Assembly (NCBI RefSeq): GCF_038002225.1
Contig: NZ_JBBOCA010000001.1
Coordinates: 1,984,001-2,048,000, forward strand
Direction: 5' to 3'
Length of the DNA stretch: 64,000 nucleotides
From: Paenibacillus sp. FSL R7-0204
GTDB taxonomy: Bacteria; Bacillota; Bacilli; Paenibacillales; Paenibacillaceae
Of the stretch, positions 35,710-44,050 are shown piece after piece; the first letter of the stretch is position 1; each line of letters starts with the position of its first letter. The notes beneath the pieces were generated by a model that had not been told where the DNA came from, did no database searches, and saw nothing but the letters and a program-made list of their open reading frames with translations. The translations under genes were made by a program, and so were the position numbers.

Positions 35710-36463
35710 CCTGTTCAAAATGGACTTTTACCGCTTCAGACGAAACAAGATTATGTACCTGCTGCTGCTCCTGTTCTGTGCGTTTCAGATCTTCGGCATT
35801 TATATGATGAAGCAATACGAGCAACCGGTGGAGGGCCGTCCCCTGCTAAGCAGCTTAACGGAGAGCGATTTCATCCAGTATATGATTTCGCAGCCGCCTT
35901 CCTGGATGCTGATTTATATTGCGGTGTTCACGATCTACTTCTATATGAGCGAATGGAATTCCGGCTTCTCCAAGAATTATATCTCCATGCGGCAGGCCAG
36001 AAGCCACTCCGTGTTCTCCAAAATGGCGATTCTCGCCCTGTTCGTGACCATGATGTTCCTGACTCTGCTAGTTGCAGACGGAATTGCGAGAAAACTGTTA
36101 TGGGACCAGACCGATCTGGGAGATCCGGGGGCGTTCATTACTTTGCTGGCGGGCCAATTCCTGCTGCACTGGGCGTTCTCGCTGCTGATTCTTTGTATAG
36201 CTATGATAACCCGGAACCTGCTTATTAGCTTAAGTGCCAGCATCGTTCTGGCTCTGAATGTGATCGGCATGGTGCTAGGGGCGCTGGAAAATCTGTTAAC
36301 GGACATTCATTTGACCAAATATCTGCTGATTAACACGCTTGTGCGGGTCAAGGATCTGGGCAGCATGGCTGATCTGATTCATATGTTTGGAGTGGCGGTT
36401 GCCGCGATTCTATTCCTGAGTTATTTTGCTGTCCGCTACAAAATCAGGGAGGATCTGAACTAG
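35702..36463 (+). CDS. ABC transporter permease (BcrB/ABC-2 type)
   Basis: A 253-aa membrane protein with six predicted membrane segments: KIMYLLLLLFCAFQIFGIYM, WMLIYIAVFTIYFYM, ILALFVTMMFLTLLVA, FLLHWAFSLLILCIAMI, LISLSASIVLALNVIGMVLG and MFGVAVAAILFLSYFAV. The gene overlaps the ATPase stop by 8 nt. The ABC-2-like layout fits export or immunity; cargo is unknown. The ATG at 35702 (MINLFKMDFYRFRRNK) is the first plausible start. Confidence 0.85.
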   Translation: MINLFKMDFYRFRRNKIMYLLLLLFCAFQIFGIYMMKQYEQPVEGRPLLSSLTESDFIQYMISQPPSWMLIYIAVFTIYFYMSEWNSGFSKNYISMRQARSHSVFSKMAILALFVTMMFLTLLVADGIARKLLWDQTDLGDPGAFITLLAGQFLLHWAFSLLILCIAMITRNLLISLSASIVLALNVIGMVLGALENLLTDIHLTKYLLINTLVRVKDLGSMADLIHMFGVAVAAILFLSYFAVRYKIREDLN

Positions 36464-36484
36464 CATCACTTCGTGCCTGAGGGA

Positions 36485-37264
36485 TCAGATTCTTTTGCAT
36501 TCCCCGGGCAACTCCTCATCCTGTATCCAGGCCTCAACCAGCTCATTGAACAGCTCCGGCTTCGCCAGAGGGACTCCGTGTCCAATCCTGGGAATCACCA
36601 GGCCCGTACTATGGGGATTTGCAGATACCAGATCCCGGGCGGATTGCTTCATGACGGATTTCTCCAGTTCACCTACGGTAACCAGAATCTTGCCTGCGGC
36701 GTCACTGAATCCGGCTGGAATGCGGAACGACATATTCTCTTCCAGCACCCGGATCAGCGTCTTCAGCTCCATCTGCAGGCTCTCTTCAACATACCGTTCC
36801 AGGTATTCCTCGCCCAGATAGAGCGTCTTGGCCTGGAGCCTCGCGAACCATCTGTACTTAATCAGTGGAAAAGACAGCCTGAGCGCCGGTCCGATCAGCC
36901 TGCTGGCGGAAGGGATCGGCCGCACCAAAGCGCTGTTGATGATGGCATAATCAATCAGCTCCGGTCTTATCCCCAGCATCTGAACCAACACCTGTGCGCC
37001 CAGCGAGAAGCCGGTAACAACAATCTTTCTTCCCTGAGCCCGCTCCTCAATAATGGATACAAGCTCCTCCGCAATGCTGCGGATCGTGAACTCCTGATCC
37101 TCCCGGCTGAACCCGTGCCCCGGCAGATCCGGGACCAGACAATGATAACCGGCGAACGCCGCCACCTGCTTCTCCCACATCCACCCGCTCACGCCCCCGC
37201 CATGCAGGAAGACCATCAGACATTCCCCATTCGGGTCACCGTATTCTTGGATATGTATAGCCAC
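36485..37264 (-). CDS. Alpha/beta-fold hydrolase
   Basis: About 259 aa from a GTG at 37264, chosen because GGAATGAGG precedes it; the frame is open to 37378 but the extra residues (rich in S, R, T) have no fold character. The core shows the oxyanion HGGGVSGWMWEKQ block, DLPGHGFS, the nucleophile elbow VTGFSLGAQ (Ser in GFSLG) and the late IPRIGHGVPL with the catalytic His. Substrate unknown. It is transcribed toward the ABC operon and converges with it. Confidence 0.82.
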   Translation of the reverse strand: MAIHIQEYGDPNGECLMVFLHGGGVSGWMWEKQVAAFAGYHCLVPDLPGHGFSREDQEFTIRSIAEELVSIIEERAQGRKIVVTGFSLGAQVLVQMLGIRPELIDYAIINSALVRPIPSASRLIGPALRLSFPLIKYRWFARLQAKTLYLGEEYLERYVEESLQMELKTLIRVLEENMSFRIPAGFSDAAGKILVTVGELEKSVMKQSARDLVSANPHSTGLVIPRIGHGVPLAKPELFNELVEAWIQDEELPGECKRI

Positions 37265-37502
37265 TCCGCATACCTCATTCCTGTAAATGAATGAACCTTC
37301 CCTACTCCTACGTACGAGTAACAATATAGTCTCATAGAAACCCCCTAAACTAGTAGGTTCGGTTTTCGACGCATACATTTGACCCTATGGTCTCATTGCA
37401 AATCCCTTGCACCCTGATCAGGCACGGCAACCCTCAGCAAGCGAGCTAATATTAGGCTGATATTGCACCTGTTGCCGACTGCTACTCTTACATTCAAGTA
37501 AG

Positions 37503-37688
37503 TGATTGTATTTCCTGCAATAGAAAGCGCATAGCTGACCGTTAAAGGAGATTCTATTGTACTTCATACAGTAGAATGTTGGGTTTTGGGTGAAAAATGA
37601 ATTTTTTCAACATTCCATTGTACGGAATACAATAGATTCTATTTTGAAGGCTTTTTTACAGTATTCTAGTGTACAAAATGCAATTGCT
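37503..37688. repeat. Four-motif intergenic element D (same family as element B)
   Basis: Palindromic motifs (core ATTCTATTGTA-N4-TACAATAGAAT) centred at 37512.5, 37563.5, 37624.5 and 37675.5: spacing exactly 51-61-51, identical to element B. The left half is an inverted copy of the right half; both carry GAATGTTG just inside the inner motif. It lies in the ~650-nt gap between the hydrolase and nrdF. Confidence 0.82.
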
Positions 37689-37772
37689 ATCGTTCCAACG
37701 CCTACAGCATCGATTGACTGCTGCGGATTGAGCGCTGGCTCGTTAAGTGATCTACTAGTTTGAATGTATCCT

Positions 37773-37807
37773 AAAAAAAGCCCCGGCAGCTTGTCCAAGC
37801 TGCCGGG
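37773..37807 (-). terminator. Terminator of the nrd operon
   Basis: CCCGGCAGCTT pairs with AAGCTGCCGGG (37782-37807). Read on the minus strand it is followed by seven T (37773-37779). It lies beyond the dispersed repeat that follows nrdF. Confidence 0.85.
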
Positions 37808-37875
37808 TGCTCATTCTACATACCATCCAATAAATTGAACTTGTTATTTACAAATAAAGGGTGAGTGGTGGAGGG

Positions 37876-38001
37876 GGATTTTGGAACTGTAGGAGCGGAA
37901 GCGTCCGCCTTTGTATCCGGATTTCAACCGCGCACAGCGGTACAATTGAAGAAATCTGGATACAACAGCGGCCGGAAGTCCAAAACTTCTCTGGAGCCAC
38001 G
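37876..38001 (+). repeat. Structured dispersed repeat, copy 2 (3' of nrdF)
   Basis: Contains the blocks GGAACTGTAGGAGCGG, a small GCGGA/TCCGC hairpin, the 14-bp core stem (37912-37925 with 37951-37964; all pairs kept, one G-T), ACAGCGGCCGGAAGTCC and the outer TTTTGG/CCAAAA arms. It is about 80% identical to copy 3 in the conserved blocks. As part of the nrd transcript it would appear in antisense orientation. Confidence 0.85.
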
Positions 38002-38028
38002 ACTATCCCGGAATCGGAATGTACAAGT

Positions 38029-38988
38029 TTAAAACTTAAAATCCTCATCCCGCAAAGGCTCCACATTCATCGCCCGCACATACCCGTTACCCTTCTTCGA
38101 GAAGAAGTCATGCTGCTTCGTGTGGGTGCTGATCCCGTTCTGCACGATCGGGTTAATCTCTTCCTCATCGAACAGCGGATCATGGCCGAGGTTCATCATC
38201 GCCTTGTTGGCATTGTAGCGCAGGAAGGTCTTCACTTCCTCCACCAGGCCAATCGGGGCGTAGATCTGCTCGGTGTATTGCTCCTCGTTCGCATGGAGCA
38301 GACGCAGCAGGCCGACCAGGGTCTGGTAGACATCGCTCTGGTCTTCTTCGGACAGCTCCTCGAAAATTTCCTGGGCCAGCACGCCGACATAGACGCCGTG
38401 GATGCTCTCATCGCGCAGGATCAGGTCGATGATCTCGCCGCTGCAGGTCATTTTGCCCTGTCCGGCCAGATAGAGCGGGTAGAAGAAGCCGCTGTAGAAC
38501 AGGTAGCTTTCCAGCAGGACCGACGCGGACATCGCCAGATAGAGGTCTTTCTTCGTCTCAATCTTTTGATAATACTCCGAGATCGTCTGGGCCTTGAACT
38601 GCAGGAACGTGTTGTCCTCCACCCAGCGGAAAATCCCGTCGATCTCCTCAGTCGAAGCCAGGGTGGTGAAAATGCTGCTGTACGACTTCGCATGAATCTG
38701 CTCCATCATGCCCATGAAGCCGAGGACCGCCTTGCGCTGCAAGCCGTCTACATGCTCCATAATCTGCGGCATGCCTACGCCGCCCTGAATCGTATCCAGC
38801 AGGGTCAATCCGCCCAGCACCTTCATATAAGAGTCCTTCTCGATCTCACTTAGCGTGAGCCAGGACATTTTGTCATCAGATAGTGGTATTTCGTCATCGG
38901 TCCAGAACTGCATAATATTCTGATTCCAGAACATCAGCGAGAAATCGTCGTCGGGACGGTTCCAGTTCACGGCTTGAATTGCGCTCAT
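38029..38988 (-). CDS. nrdF: Class Ib ribonucleotide reductase beta subunit
   Basis: A 319-aa small subunit that holds the dimanganese/tyrosyl radical cofactor used by NrdE. Visible landmarks are NWNRPDDDFSLMFWNQN at the N-terminus, metal ligands in the helix GMMEQIHAKSYSSIF (Glu and His) and RDESIHGVYVG, and the short C-terminal tail ending DEDFKF that docks on NrdE. Length is normal for NrdF. It is last in nrdI-nrdE-nrdF, 36 nt after nrdE. The tandem NrdR boxes upstream should control the whole operon. Confidence 0.95.
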   Translation of the reverse strand: MSAIQAVNWNRPDDDFSLMFWNQNIMQFWTDDEIPLSDDKMSWLTLSEIEKDSYMKVLGGLTLLDTIQGGVGMPQIMEHVDGLQRKAVLGFMGMMEQIHAKSYSSIFTTLASTEEIDGIFRWVEDNTFLQFKAQTISEYYQKIETKKDLYLAMSASVLLESYLFYSGFFYPLYLAGQGKMTCSGEIIDLILRDESIHGVYVGVLAQEIFEELSEEDQSDVYQTLVGLLRLLHANEEQYTEQIYAPIGLVEEVKTFLRYNANKAMMNLGHDPLFDEEEINPIVQNGISTHTKQHDFFSKKGNGYVRAMNVEPLRDEDFKF

Positions 38989-39024
38989 AATCGTATATTC
39001 TCCCTTTCTGTACCTGTGCCCCTC

Positions 39025-41109
39025 TTAGATGGAGCAGGCCAGGCATTCCTCGACAGACAATTTGTTGGTCCGGGTGTAGTACAGGGATTTCAGCCCTTTG
39101 TGCGCCGCATACAGGTAAGAACGGGCCAGCTCACGGGTGGTGACATCACTGTTCACATGCAGAACTGTTGAGATACCCTGATCGATATGAGGCTGAATCT
39201 CGGCAATCAGATCAATGACCTTGAACTGGTCCATCTGGTAGGCGGATTTATAATAGAACACATTGTCCGGACGCAGGTAAGGCATCGGGTAATAGGTGGT
39301 CGAGTTGGCATACGTGCGGGTCTCGATCTGCTCTACAATCGGCATGACGCTGGAGGTAGCATTCTGGATGTACGAGATGCTCGCAGTCGGTGCAATCGCC
39401 AGACGGTAGGCATGGTACAGGCCGTGCTTCATCACCTTGTCACGCAGCTCTTTCCAATCCTCTGTAGTAGGAATATAGATTCCCCCGAACAGCTCCTGCG
39501 CTTTTGCCGTAACCGGACGGTAGTCTGTAGTCAGATAACGGTCGAAATATACGCCGCTGGCGTAGTCGGACTGCTCGAATCCATAGAAGGTTTCGCCTGT
39601 CTCGGCGGCAATTTCCATGCTTTTCTCAATCGAATGATAGTTCATCGTCATGAAGAAGGTGCGTGCGAAATCACGGGCCTGCTCACTCTCATAAGCCACC
39701 TTGTTCTTGGCAAAATAACCATGCAGGTTCATTACACCCAGACCCACGGAGTGCATTTCCTTGTTCGCCTTAGCCACGCCTGGAGCGTTGGAGACAGTTG
39801 TCATATCGCTGACAGCCGTCAGTGCCAGCATGCCCTCATGTACGGATTCACGGATCTTACCGTGCTCCATCACGTTCACGATGTTGAGGGAAGCCAGGTT
39901 GCAGCTGATATCGCGGCGGATCTCGTCCTGCTGTCCGTAGTCGTTAATCTCCGAAGTCTCCTGCAATTGGAAAATCTCAGTGCACAGGTTAGACATCTTA
40001 ATCTGACCCACACCCCGCAAGGCGTGAGCAGCGTTGGCATTGCTTTTGTTCATAATATATGGATAGCCCGATTCAAGCTGGATCATGGCGATCTTGGTCA
40101 GCATGTCGCGTGCGCTCATGGCGATTCTTTTCTTCACGCGCGGATCAGCAAGGAGGGTGTCATACATGACGTCCAGATCCATGTCATCCAGGTGCGTACC
40201 GTACGCCTGATAGACCGTGTAAGGAGCGAACACATGCAGCGGCTGATTATCCTGTGCGAGCTTGTAGAAGCGGTTAGGCACGATCAGGCCGATAGACAAC
40301 GTCTTCAGGCGTGTCCGTTCGTCGGCGTTAATCTTCTTGCTGTCCAGGAACTCCAGTACATCCCAGCCAAAAATATTATAATAAGCCGCGCCCGAACCTT
40401 TACGCTGGCCCATTTGGTCCGCATAGGAGAAGCCGTCTTCCATGAGCTTCAGGACAGGCATGATGCCTTTGGCCGCATCCTCGACACCCTTAATCGTCTC
40501 GCCGCGCGAGCGCAGCTTGGACAGATTGACGGCAACACCGCCCCCGATTTTTGACAGCTGCATGCAGGTGTTCAGCACATAGTTGATCGAATTGAGCGAA
40601 TCGTCCATCTCCAGCAGGAAGCAGGAGACCATCTCGCCGCGGCGGCTTTTACCGGCATTGAGGAAGGTTGGTGTAGCCGGCTGCAGGCGCTGTTCCATCA
40701 TCGAGCGGGCCAGTGTGCGGGCAGTCTCTACGTTGCCCCGTCCCAGGTGCAGAGCCACTACCGCTACGCGGTCCGGATAATGCTCCAGATACTGCTTACG
40801 GTCATTGCTTTTGACGGCATAGTCGGTATAGAACTTGGAAGCCGCCATATAGGAAGGGAAGCGGAAATTATATTCATGGGCGATCCGGTAGACATCCTCC
40901 ATCTCAGCAGCAGAGTAACGGTCATACAGGTCCTCGTAGTAGTCATTGGCGATCATATAATCAATCTTGGCTTTGGTATCTGTGAAGGTCAGGCTGCGCC
41001 GCTCCACATCCTGCATGAACTCGGCTACTGCCTCCTGGTCCTTATCCAATTGGAAAAAGCCGCTTTCGTCTCTCTTCATCAACATGTTGTTCAATTCAAT
41101 ATGCCGCAA
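39025..41109 (-). CDS. nrdE: Class Ib ribonucleotide reductase alpha subunit
   Basis: A 694-aa catalytic subunit that makes deoxynucleoside diphosphates. Evidence: QPATPTFLNAGKSRRGEMVSC (first active-site Cys), NTCMQLSKIGGGVAVNLSKLR, the NLCTEI block with the radical-site Cys, and the C-terminal redox pair in EECLACSI. The predicted start is a TTG at 41109, preceded by a full AGGAGGTG at correct distance; the first ATG (41085) has no such site. No N-terminal ATP-cone is present, as expected for NrdE. The gene overlaps nrdI by 14 nt. Confidence 0.95.
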   Translation of the reverse strand: MRHIELNNMLMKRDESGFFQLDKDQEAVAEFMQDVERRSLTFTDTKAKIDYMIANDYYEDLYDRYSAAEMEDVYRIAHEYNFRFPSYMAASKFYTDYAVKSNDRKQYLEHYPDRVAVVALHLGRGNVETARTLARSMMEQRLQPATPTFLNAGKSRRGEMVSCFLLEMDDSLNSINYVLNTCMQLSKIGGGVAVNLSKLRSRGETIKGVEDAAKGIMPVLKLMEDGFSYADQMGQRKGSGAAYYNIFGWDVLEFLDSKKINADERTRLKTLSIGLIVPNRFYKLAQDNQPLHVFAPYTVYQAYGTHLDDMDLDVMYDTLLADPRVKKRIAMSARDMLTKIAMIQLESGYPYIMNKSNANAAHALRGVGQIKMSNLCTEIFQLQETSEINDYGQQDEIRRDISCNLASLNIVNVMEHGKIRESVHEGMLALTAVSDMTTVSNAPGVAKANKEMHSVGLGVMNLHGYFAKNKVAYESEQARDFARTFFMTMNYHSIEKSMEIAAETGETFYGFEQSDYASGVYFDRYLTTDYRPVTAKAQELFGGIYIPTTEDWKELRDKVMKHGLYHAYRLAIAPTASISYIQNATSSVMPIVEQIETRTYANSTTYYPMPYLRPDNVFYYKSAYQMDQFKVIDLIAEIQPHIDQGISTVLHVNSDVTTRELARSYLYAAHKGLKSLYYTRTNKLSVEECLACSI

Positions 41110-41455
41110 CCCGGTCCACCTCCTGTTTTATGCGCTGTACGTCCCCGAAGGTTCCCGACAATTCAAACTTGCCGACCACCGGTACGTTGTAACGCTGTGC
41201 AATTAAGTCTGCGCTGTGCGCGTATAGCTCGCCCCAGTTTTTGTTGCCGCTCGCGGCGATGCCCTTGAGCCTGGAATGGTTTCGTTCAAGGAATGTTGAC
41301 ACCTTCTCTGGAATCTGTCCAAATCCGGTAGTGTATGTAACAAGCACGTAAGGCTCGTCGATCGTCATATGCTCTTCGATTTGAACCGCCGGAAGCTTCA
41401 GTTTATTAATGAATCTTCTAACGTTGCCGGTCTTGGAATCGTAAGCAATCAACAT
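41096..41455 (-). CDS. nrdI: NrdI flavodoxin-like activator of NrdF
   Basis: A 119-aa flavodoxin-like protein that supplies oxidant to assemble the Mn(III)2-tyrosyl cofactor in NrdF. The N-terminal MLIAYDSKTGNVRRFINKL gives the FMN phosphate loop (S-K-T-G-N), and YTTGFGQIPEKV and GNKNWGELYA follow. The ATG at 41455 has GGAGGTTAGGAGC upstream; the frame extends further only through AT-rich promoter DNA. First gene of nrdIEF. Confidence 0.93.
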   Translation of the reverse strand: MLIAYDSKTGNVRRFINKLKLPAVQIEEHMTIDEPYVLVTYTTGFGQIPEKVSTFLERNHSRLKGIAASGNKNWGELYAHSADLIAQRYNVPVVGKFELSGTFGDVQRIKQEVDRVAAY

Positions 41456-41544
41456 GGCTCCTAACCTCCTATAACATGTAGCCCATTCTACTTGACAAAT
41501 AAAGAATAGCGGTTTTACTAGATTTATGGGCTTAGCTCTTATAT

Positions 41545-41590
41545 ACACTATATTTAGTAATGCTTAATCATTTTATATACCATATATTGA
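41545..41590 (-). promoter_or_regulatory. Tandem NrdR boxes of the nrd operon
   Basis: ACACTATATTTAGTA (41545-41559) and TATACCATATATTGA (41576-41590) resemble the NrdR box consensus. Their starts are 31 bp apart, three helical turns, as in other NrdR-controlled promoters. ATP/dATP-sensing NrdR would repress nrdIEF when dNTPs are high. Confidence 0.8.
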
Positions 41591-41851
41591 AAAGTCAAGC
41601 GGTGAACAAGCCCTCACAGCCGCCCAAAATGCCTCTCTAAATCGCCAATCCCACGCCCCGCCTGCATTCTATTCTCTTATAATTAATTAGTATTTTTTTT
41701 AAGCATTTTGCTGTGCCGTGGAATGGTCCGAATCGGGCATTTGGAGAAGGGGAAGGGGCTGTGAATTTTGGCAGCGTTTTAATTAAATATATACATAAAC
41801 AGGGAACCGTTTCTGTCCGTAGGAGTCTTATTAGGTGAGAGGGGAGAGAAG
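41591..41851. other. Divergent spacer between nrdI and the sigma factor gene
   Basis: About 260 nt. AT-rich in 41640-41710. No further structure was recognised apart from the Shine-Dalgarno GGTGAGAGGGGAGAGAAG before 41852. Confidence 0.4.
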
Positions 41852-42388
41852 ATGCAGAGTAAAGAACTAACGTATAGCATGACCTGTGCCTCATCGGTAT
41901 CGCTTCGCGAGATGATGGAGACTTATGGACCGGATGTATGGAATTATGCTTTTTTCTTAACCCGCAGCCGGGAGCAGGCGAACGATATCAGCCAGGAGGT
42001 ATTCCTCAAGGCCTACAAGAGCATGAGCAAGTACCGGGGACAGTCCACTCTGAAAACCTGGCTGCTCACCATTACCCGCAACACCGCATTCAGCTTACGG
42101 CGCAATAGCTTCTGGCGGAGGTTCACTCCGCTGGGCAGCCATCAGGATAAGGTCGGCACCTTGTCCGCAGAGCAAGAGGCTATCGGCAATCAGTACGCGA
42201 ACCGCATCTGGGAGATCATCATGGAGCTGCCGGACAAATACAGAGAGGTACTTGTACTGGACATCCAGCAGGATCTGTCAGTCGCTGAACTGTCCGCGCT
42301 GCTTGGGATCGCACAGGGGACGGTCAAATCCAGGCTCGGACGGGCCAGAATGAAAGTGAGAGCAGCGATGAAGGAGGAAGACCTGTGA
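41852..42388 (+). CDS. ECF-type RNA polymerase sigma factor
   Basis: A 178-aa sigma factor. Region 2 is visible in YAFFLTRSREQANDISQEVFLKAYKSMSKYRGQSTLKTWLLTITRN and region 4 in LPDKYREVLVLDIQQDLSVAELSALLGIAQGTVKSRLGRARMK. No region 1.1 or 3. Target promoters are unknown. The next gene overlaps by 4 nt (GTGA), the usual arrangement for sigma and anti-sigma pairs, so activity is probably held by the membrane protein encoded there. Confidence 0.9.
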   Translation: MQSKELTYSMTCASSVSLREMMETYGPDVWNYAFFLTRSREQANDISQEVFLKAYKSMSKYRGQSTLKTWLLTITRNTAFSLRRNSFWRRFTPLGSHQDKVGTLSAEQEAIGNQYANRIWEIIMELPDKYREVLVLDIQQDLSVAELSALLGIAQGTVKSRLGRARMKVRAAMKEEDL

Positions 42389-43554
42389 AGACAAGACAAG
42401 AGCATGAGCAAGTGAAGGTGATGAGCGGGGAGAAGGACTGGTACAAGCAAGCCGGGCGGAACCCGCTCGCAGAGCCGGGCTTCACGCCGCAGCTCATGGC
42501 GCGGATTGAAGAGGCTGCCCATGAATCCTCTAATCGTACAAGCGGCCGCCGCCGCTTCAGCCGTATGGCCGCCTTTGGCGGACTGGCAGCCATTCTGCTG
42601 CTTGGCGCGCTGGTGTGGCCGTTTGGCCCAGGGGCCGGACTTGATCCGGCAGAGAGGCTGGCAGCGGTCTTTAAGCCTAGCTCGGGAGCGGCTGTGGTGA
42701 CGCCTTCGGCTTCTCCTTCGGCTTCTCCGCAAGGACTGGGCCTGTACGAGATATCGGCAGAGTTTGAATTAGGCGGTCTTAAGTACTATATGCCTCTTCC
42801 ACTAGACCGCAATAAGGCTGCTGCGATGGCTGTTGAGACCTCTGCTGGAATTGTCTGGTCGCCTCCTCCGCCGATGGTTGACTATCTCAAGCCTAAATAC
42901 ACACATAATACAGAGCCGTATACTCTTTATCTGACTCCAAAAGGGCATGCACAGCTATCTAAGGATTCAGCACAGCGGTTGTATGTCTTTCCTTTATACG
43001 CTGGAGGGGCGCAGTCTTATTTGTCACTGGGAAGTTTGTTTGGAGCGGGAGATTATCTTTTATTTTCCAGCAGCAGCTATACTATTGGAGAGAATGAGAA
43101 AAGGTCACGGGCCAAGCTGTATGTGATGGATGTCAGACAGGCAGGAGAGGGTAAGATTTCTGTTCCCCGAGAATTACTAACCCTAGATGAGACGTATCAA
43201 GTCTATAAATCTTTTATGGCCGTTAATCCCGAAAAAGGAGAGTTTTTGGTTGTTTACTATACGGATGATGGAAGAGGCGGTTATACACAGCATAATAAGC
43301 TATATGATATTGCAACTGGCAATGCTCAGGTACTTTCGGGCGAAATCACTACAGAGAATGTAGAAAGACCCTCCAAGCTTCATTATGGAGCGCTTACCCT
43401 TGATTCTAAAGATCATGTGACCATTGTCCATTATGAAGTTAACGGAGAGCAGCGGAGTACAGAGGTTGATATGAAGACGGGCGAACAGTGGTTCTACGAC
43501 TGGTGGTATGAGGAACACGGTGTGAAAATTGATGCCTCCTCAATAAAAAAATGA
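42385..43554 (+). CDS. Probable membrane-anchored anti-sigma partner, unusual domain
   Basis: A 389-aa protein starting at the GTG that overlaps the sigma stop. Layout: cytoplasmic ~60 residues, one membrane segment (MAAFGGLAAILLLGALVWPFG, ~60-80), then a ~300-residue extracytoplasmic part. There is no HxxxCxxC zinc motif in the N-terminus, so it is not a classical ZAS anti-sigma. The outer part is beta-rich (YEISAEFELGGLKYYMPL, LYVMDVRQAGEGKISVPRELL, KLHYGALTLDSKDHVTIV) and unlike families I know. The role is inferred from overlap and topology only. Confidence 0.6.
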   Translation: MKTRQEHEQVKVMSGEKDWYKQAGRNPLAEPGFTPQLMARIEEAAHESSNRTSGRRRFSRMAAFGGLAAILLLGALVWPFGPGAGLDPAERLAAVFKPSSGAAVVTPSASPSASPQGLGLYEISAEFELGGLKYYMPLPLDRNKAAAMAVETSAGIVWSPPPPMVDYLKPKYTHNTEPYTLYLTPKGHAQLSKDSAQRLYVFPLYAGGAQSYLSLGSLFGAGDYLLFSSSSYTIGENEKRSRAKLYVMDVRQAGEGKISVPRELLTLDETYQVYKSFMAVNPEKGEFLVVYYTDDGRGGYTQHNKLYDIATGNAQVLSGEITTENVERPSKLHYGALTLDSKDHVTIVHYEVNGEQRSTEVDMKTGEQWFYDWWYEEHGVKIDASSIKK

Positions 43555-43680
43555 TCATCTTATAGTATAGGTGCAGGATGTGTGCTGGAATAGTTTGCTA
43601 ATCATGAGATGTTCCATTCGGTCGTTGGAGGAATTCCTATGAAGGCAGGGAGTCCTCCAATTTTCCTGTTATCTATGTCC
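43555..43680. other. Intergenic, left part of the gap before the kdgR-like gene
   Basis: Contains the inverted repeat TTGGAGGA ... TCCTCCAA (about 43625-43660). No gene and no T-run terminator were recognised. Confidence 0.4.
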
Positions 43681-43865
43681 CTTGCGGACTGTGAAGCCTT
43701 TATATTCTCGATTTGGCACATTTGATCCCGCTTACGGACTGCAAGGCCCTTATTGTAGTACGAATGTGTCTTAATCGGGTGAGTAACGGTGAATAAGAGC
43801 ACTGGAGTCCGCAAGCCTGATATAATGCTGCTTTTCGGGGGAATAAGCGCATCTCAGTCCGGTAC
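43681..43865. repeat. Four-motif intergenic element C
   Basis: Four copies of a ~23-nt motif (core CGGACT ... GCNCTTAT), two forward at 43681 and 43731 and two inverted at 43793 and 43843; centres 43692, 43742, 43804 and 43854, spacing 50-62-50. Forward and inverted halves can pair into one long hairpin. The motif sequence differs from elements A and B/D, but the geometry is the same. Confidence 0.78.
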
Positions 43866-44050
43866 CATCGTGCGGCCCAGTCATTTTAGTATATTTATCT
43901 CACGCCTTAGAGGCCGTATTCACTTATTTCGTATTTTCAATCTGATCTTATAGATAATTTACTAAAAAAAAGCTATACTTTTTGATAATCTCTCGAAGTA
44001 AACTTGGTTTGTGTTTACTTCTGGAGTTCGATAAGAGTGGAGCGGGAACA
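43866..44050 (+). promoter_or_regulatory. Promoter region of the kdgR-like gene with an inverted repeat
   Basis: AT-rich from 43935. The perfect inverted repeat GAAGTAAAC-N9-GTTTACTTC spans 43995-44021, 30 bp upstream of the start codon; a candidate autoregulatory operator or leader hairpin. Confidence 0.5.

Noticed and set aside
37607-37798. 63-aa minus-strand ORF
   Set aside because: It lies within element D and ends in the nrd terminator; AT-rich, no Shine-Dalgarno, and the repeats explain the sequence.
39187-40554. 455-aa antisense frame opposite nrdE
   Set aside because: Shadow frame; nrdE motifs are complete on the other strand.
43639-43661. A fifth element-C motif copy
   Set aside because: It partly matches the motif but lies 42 bp from the next copy, outside the 50-62-50 pattern, and is part of a separate TTGGAGGA/TCCTCCAA inverted repeat.
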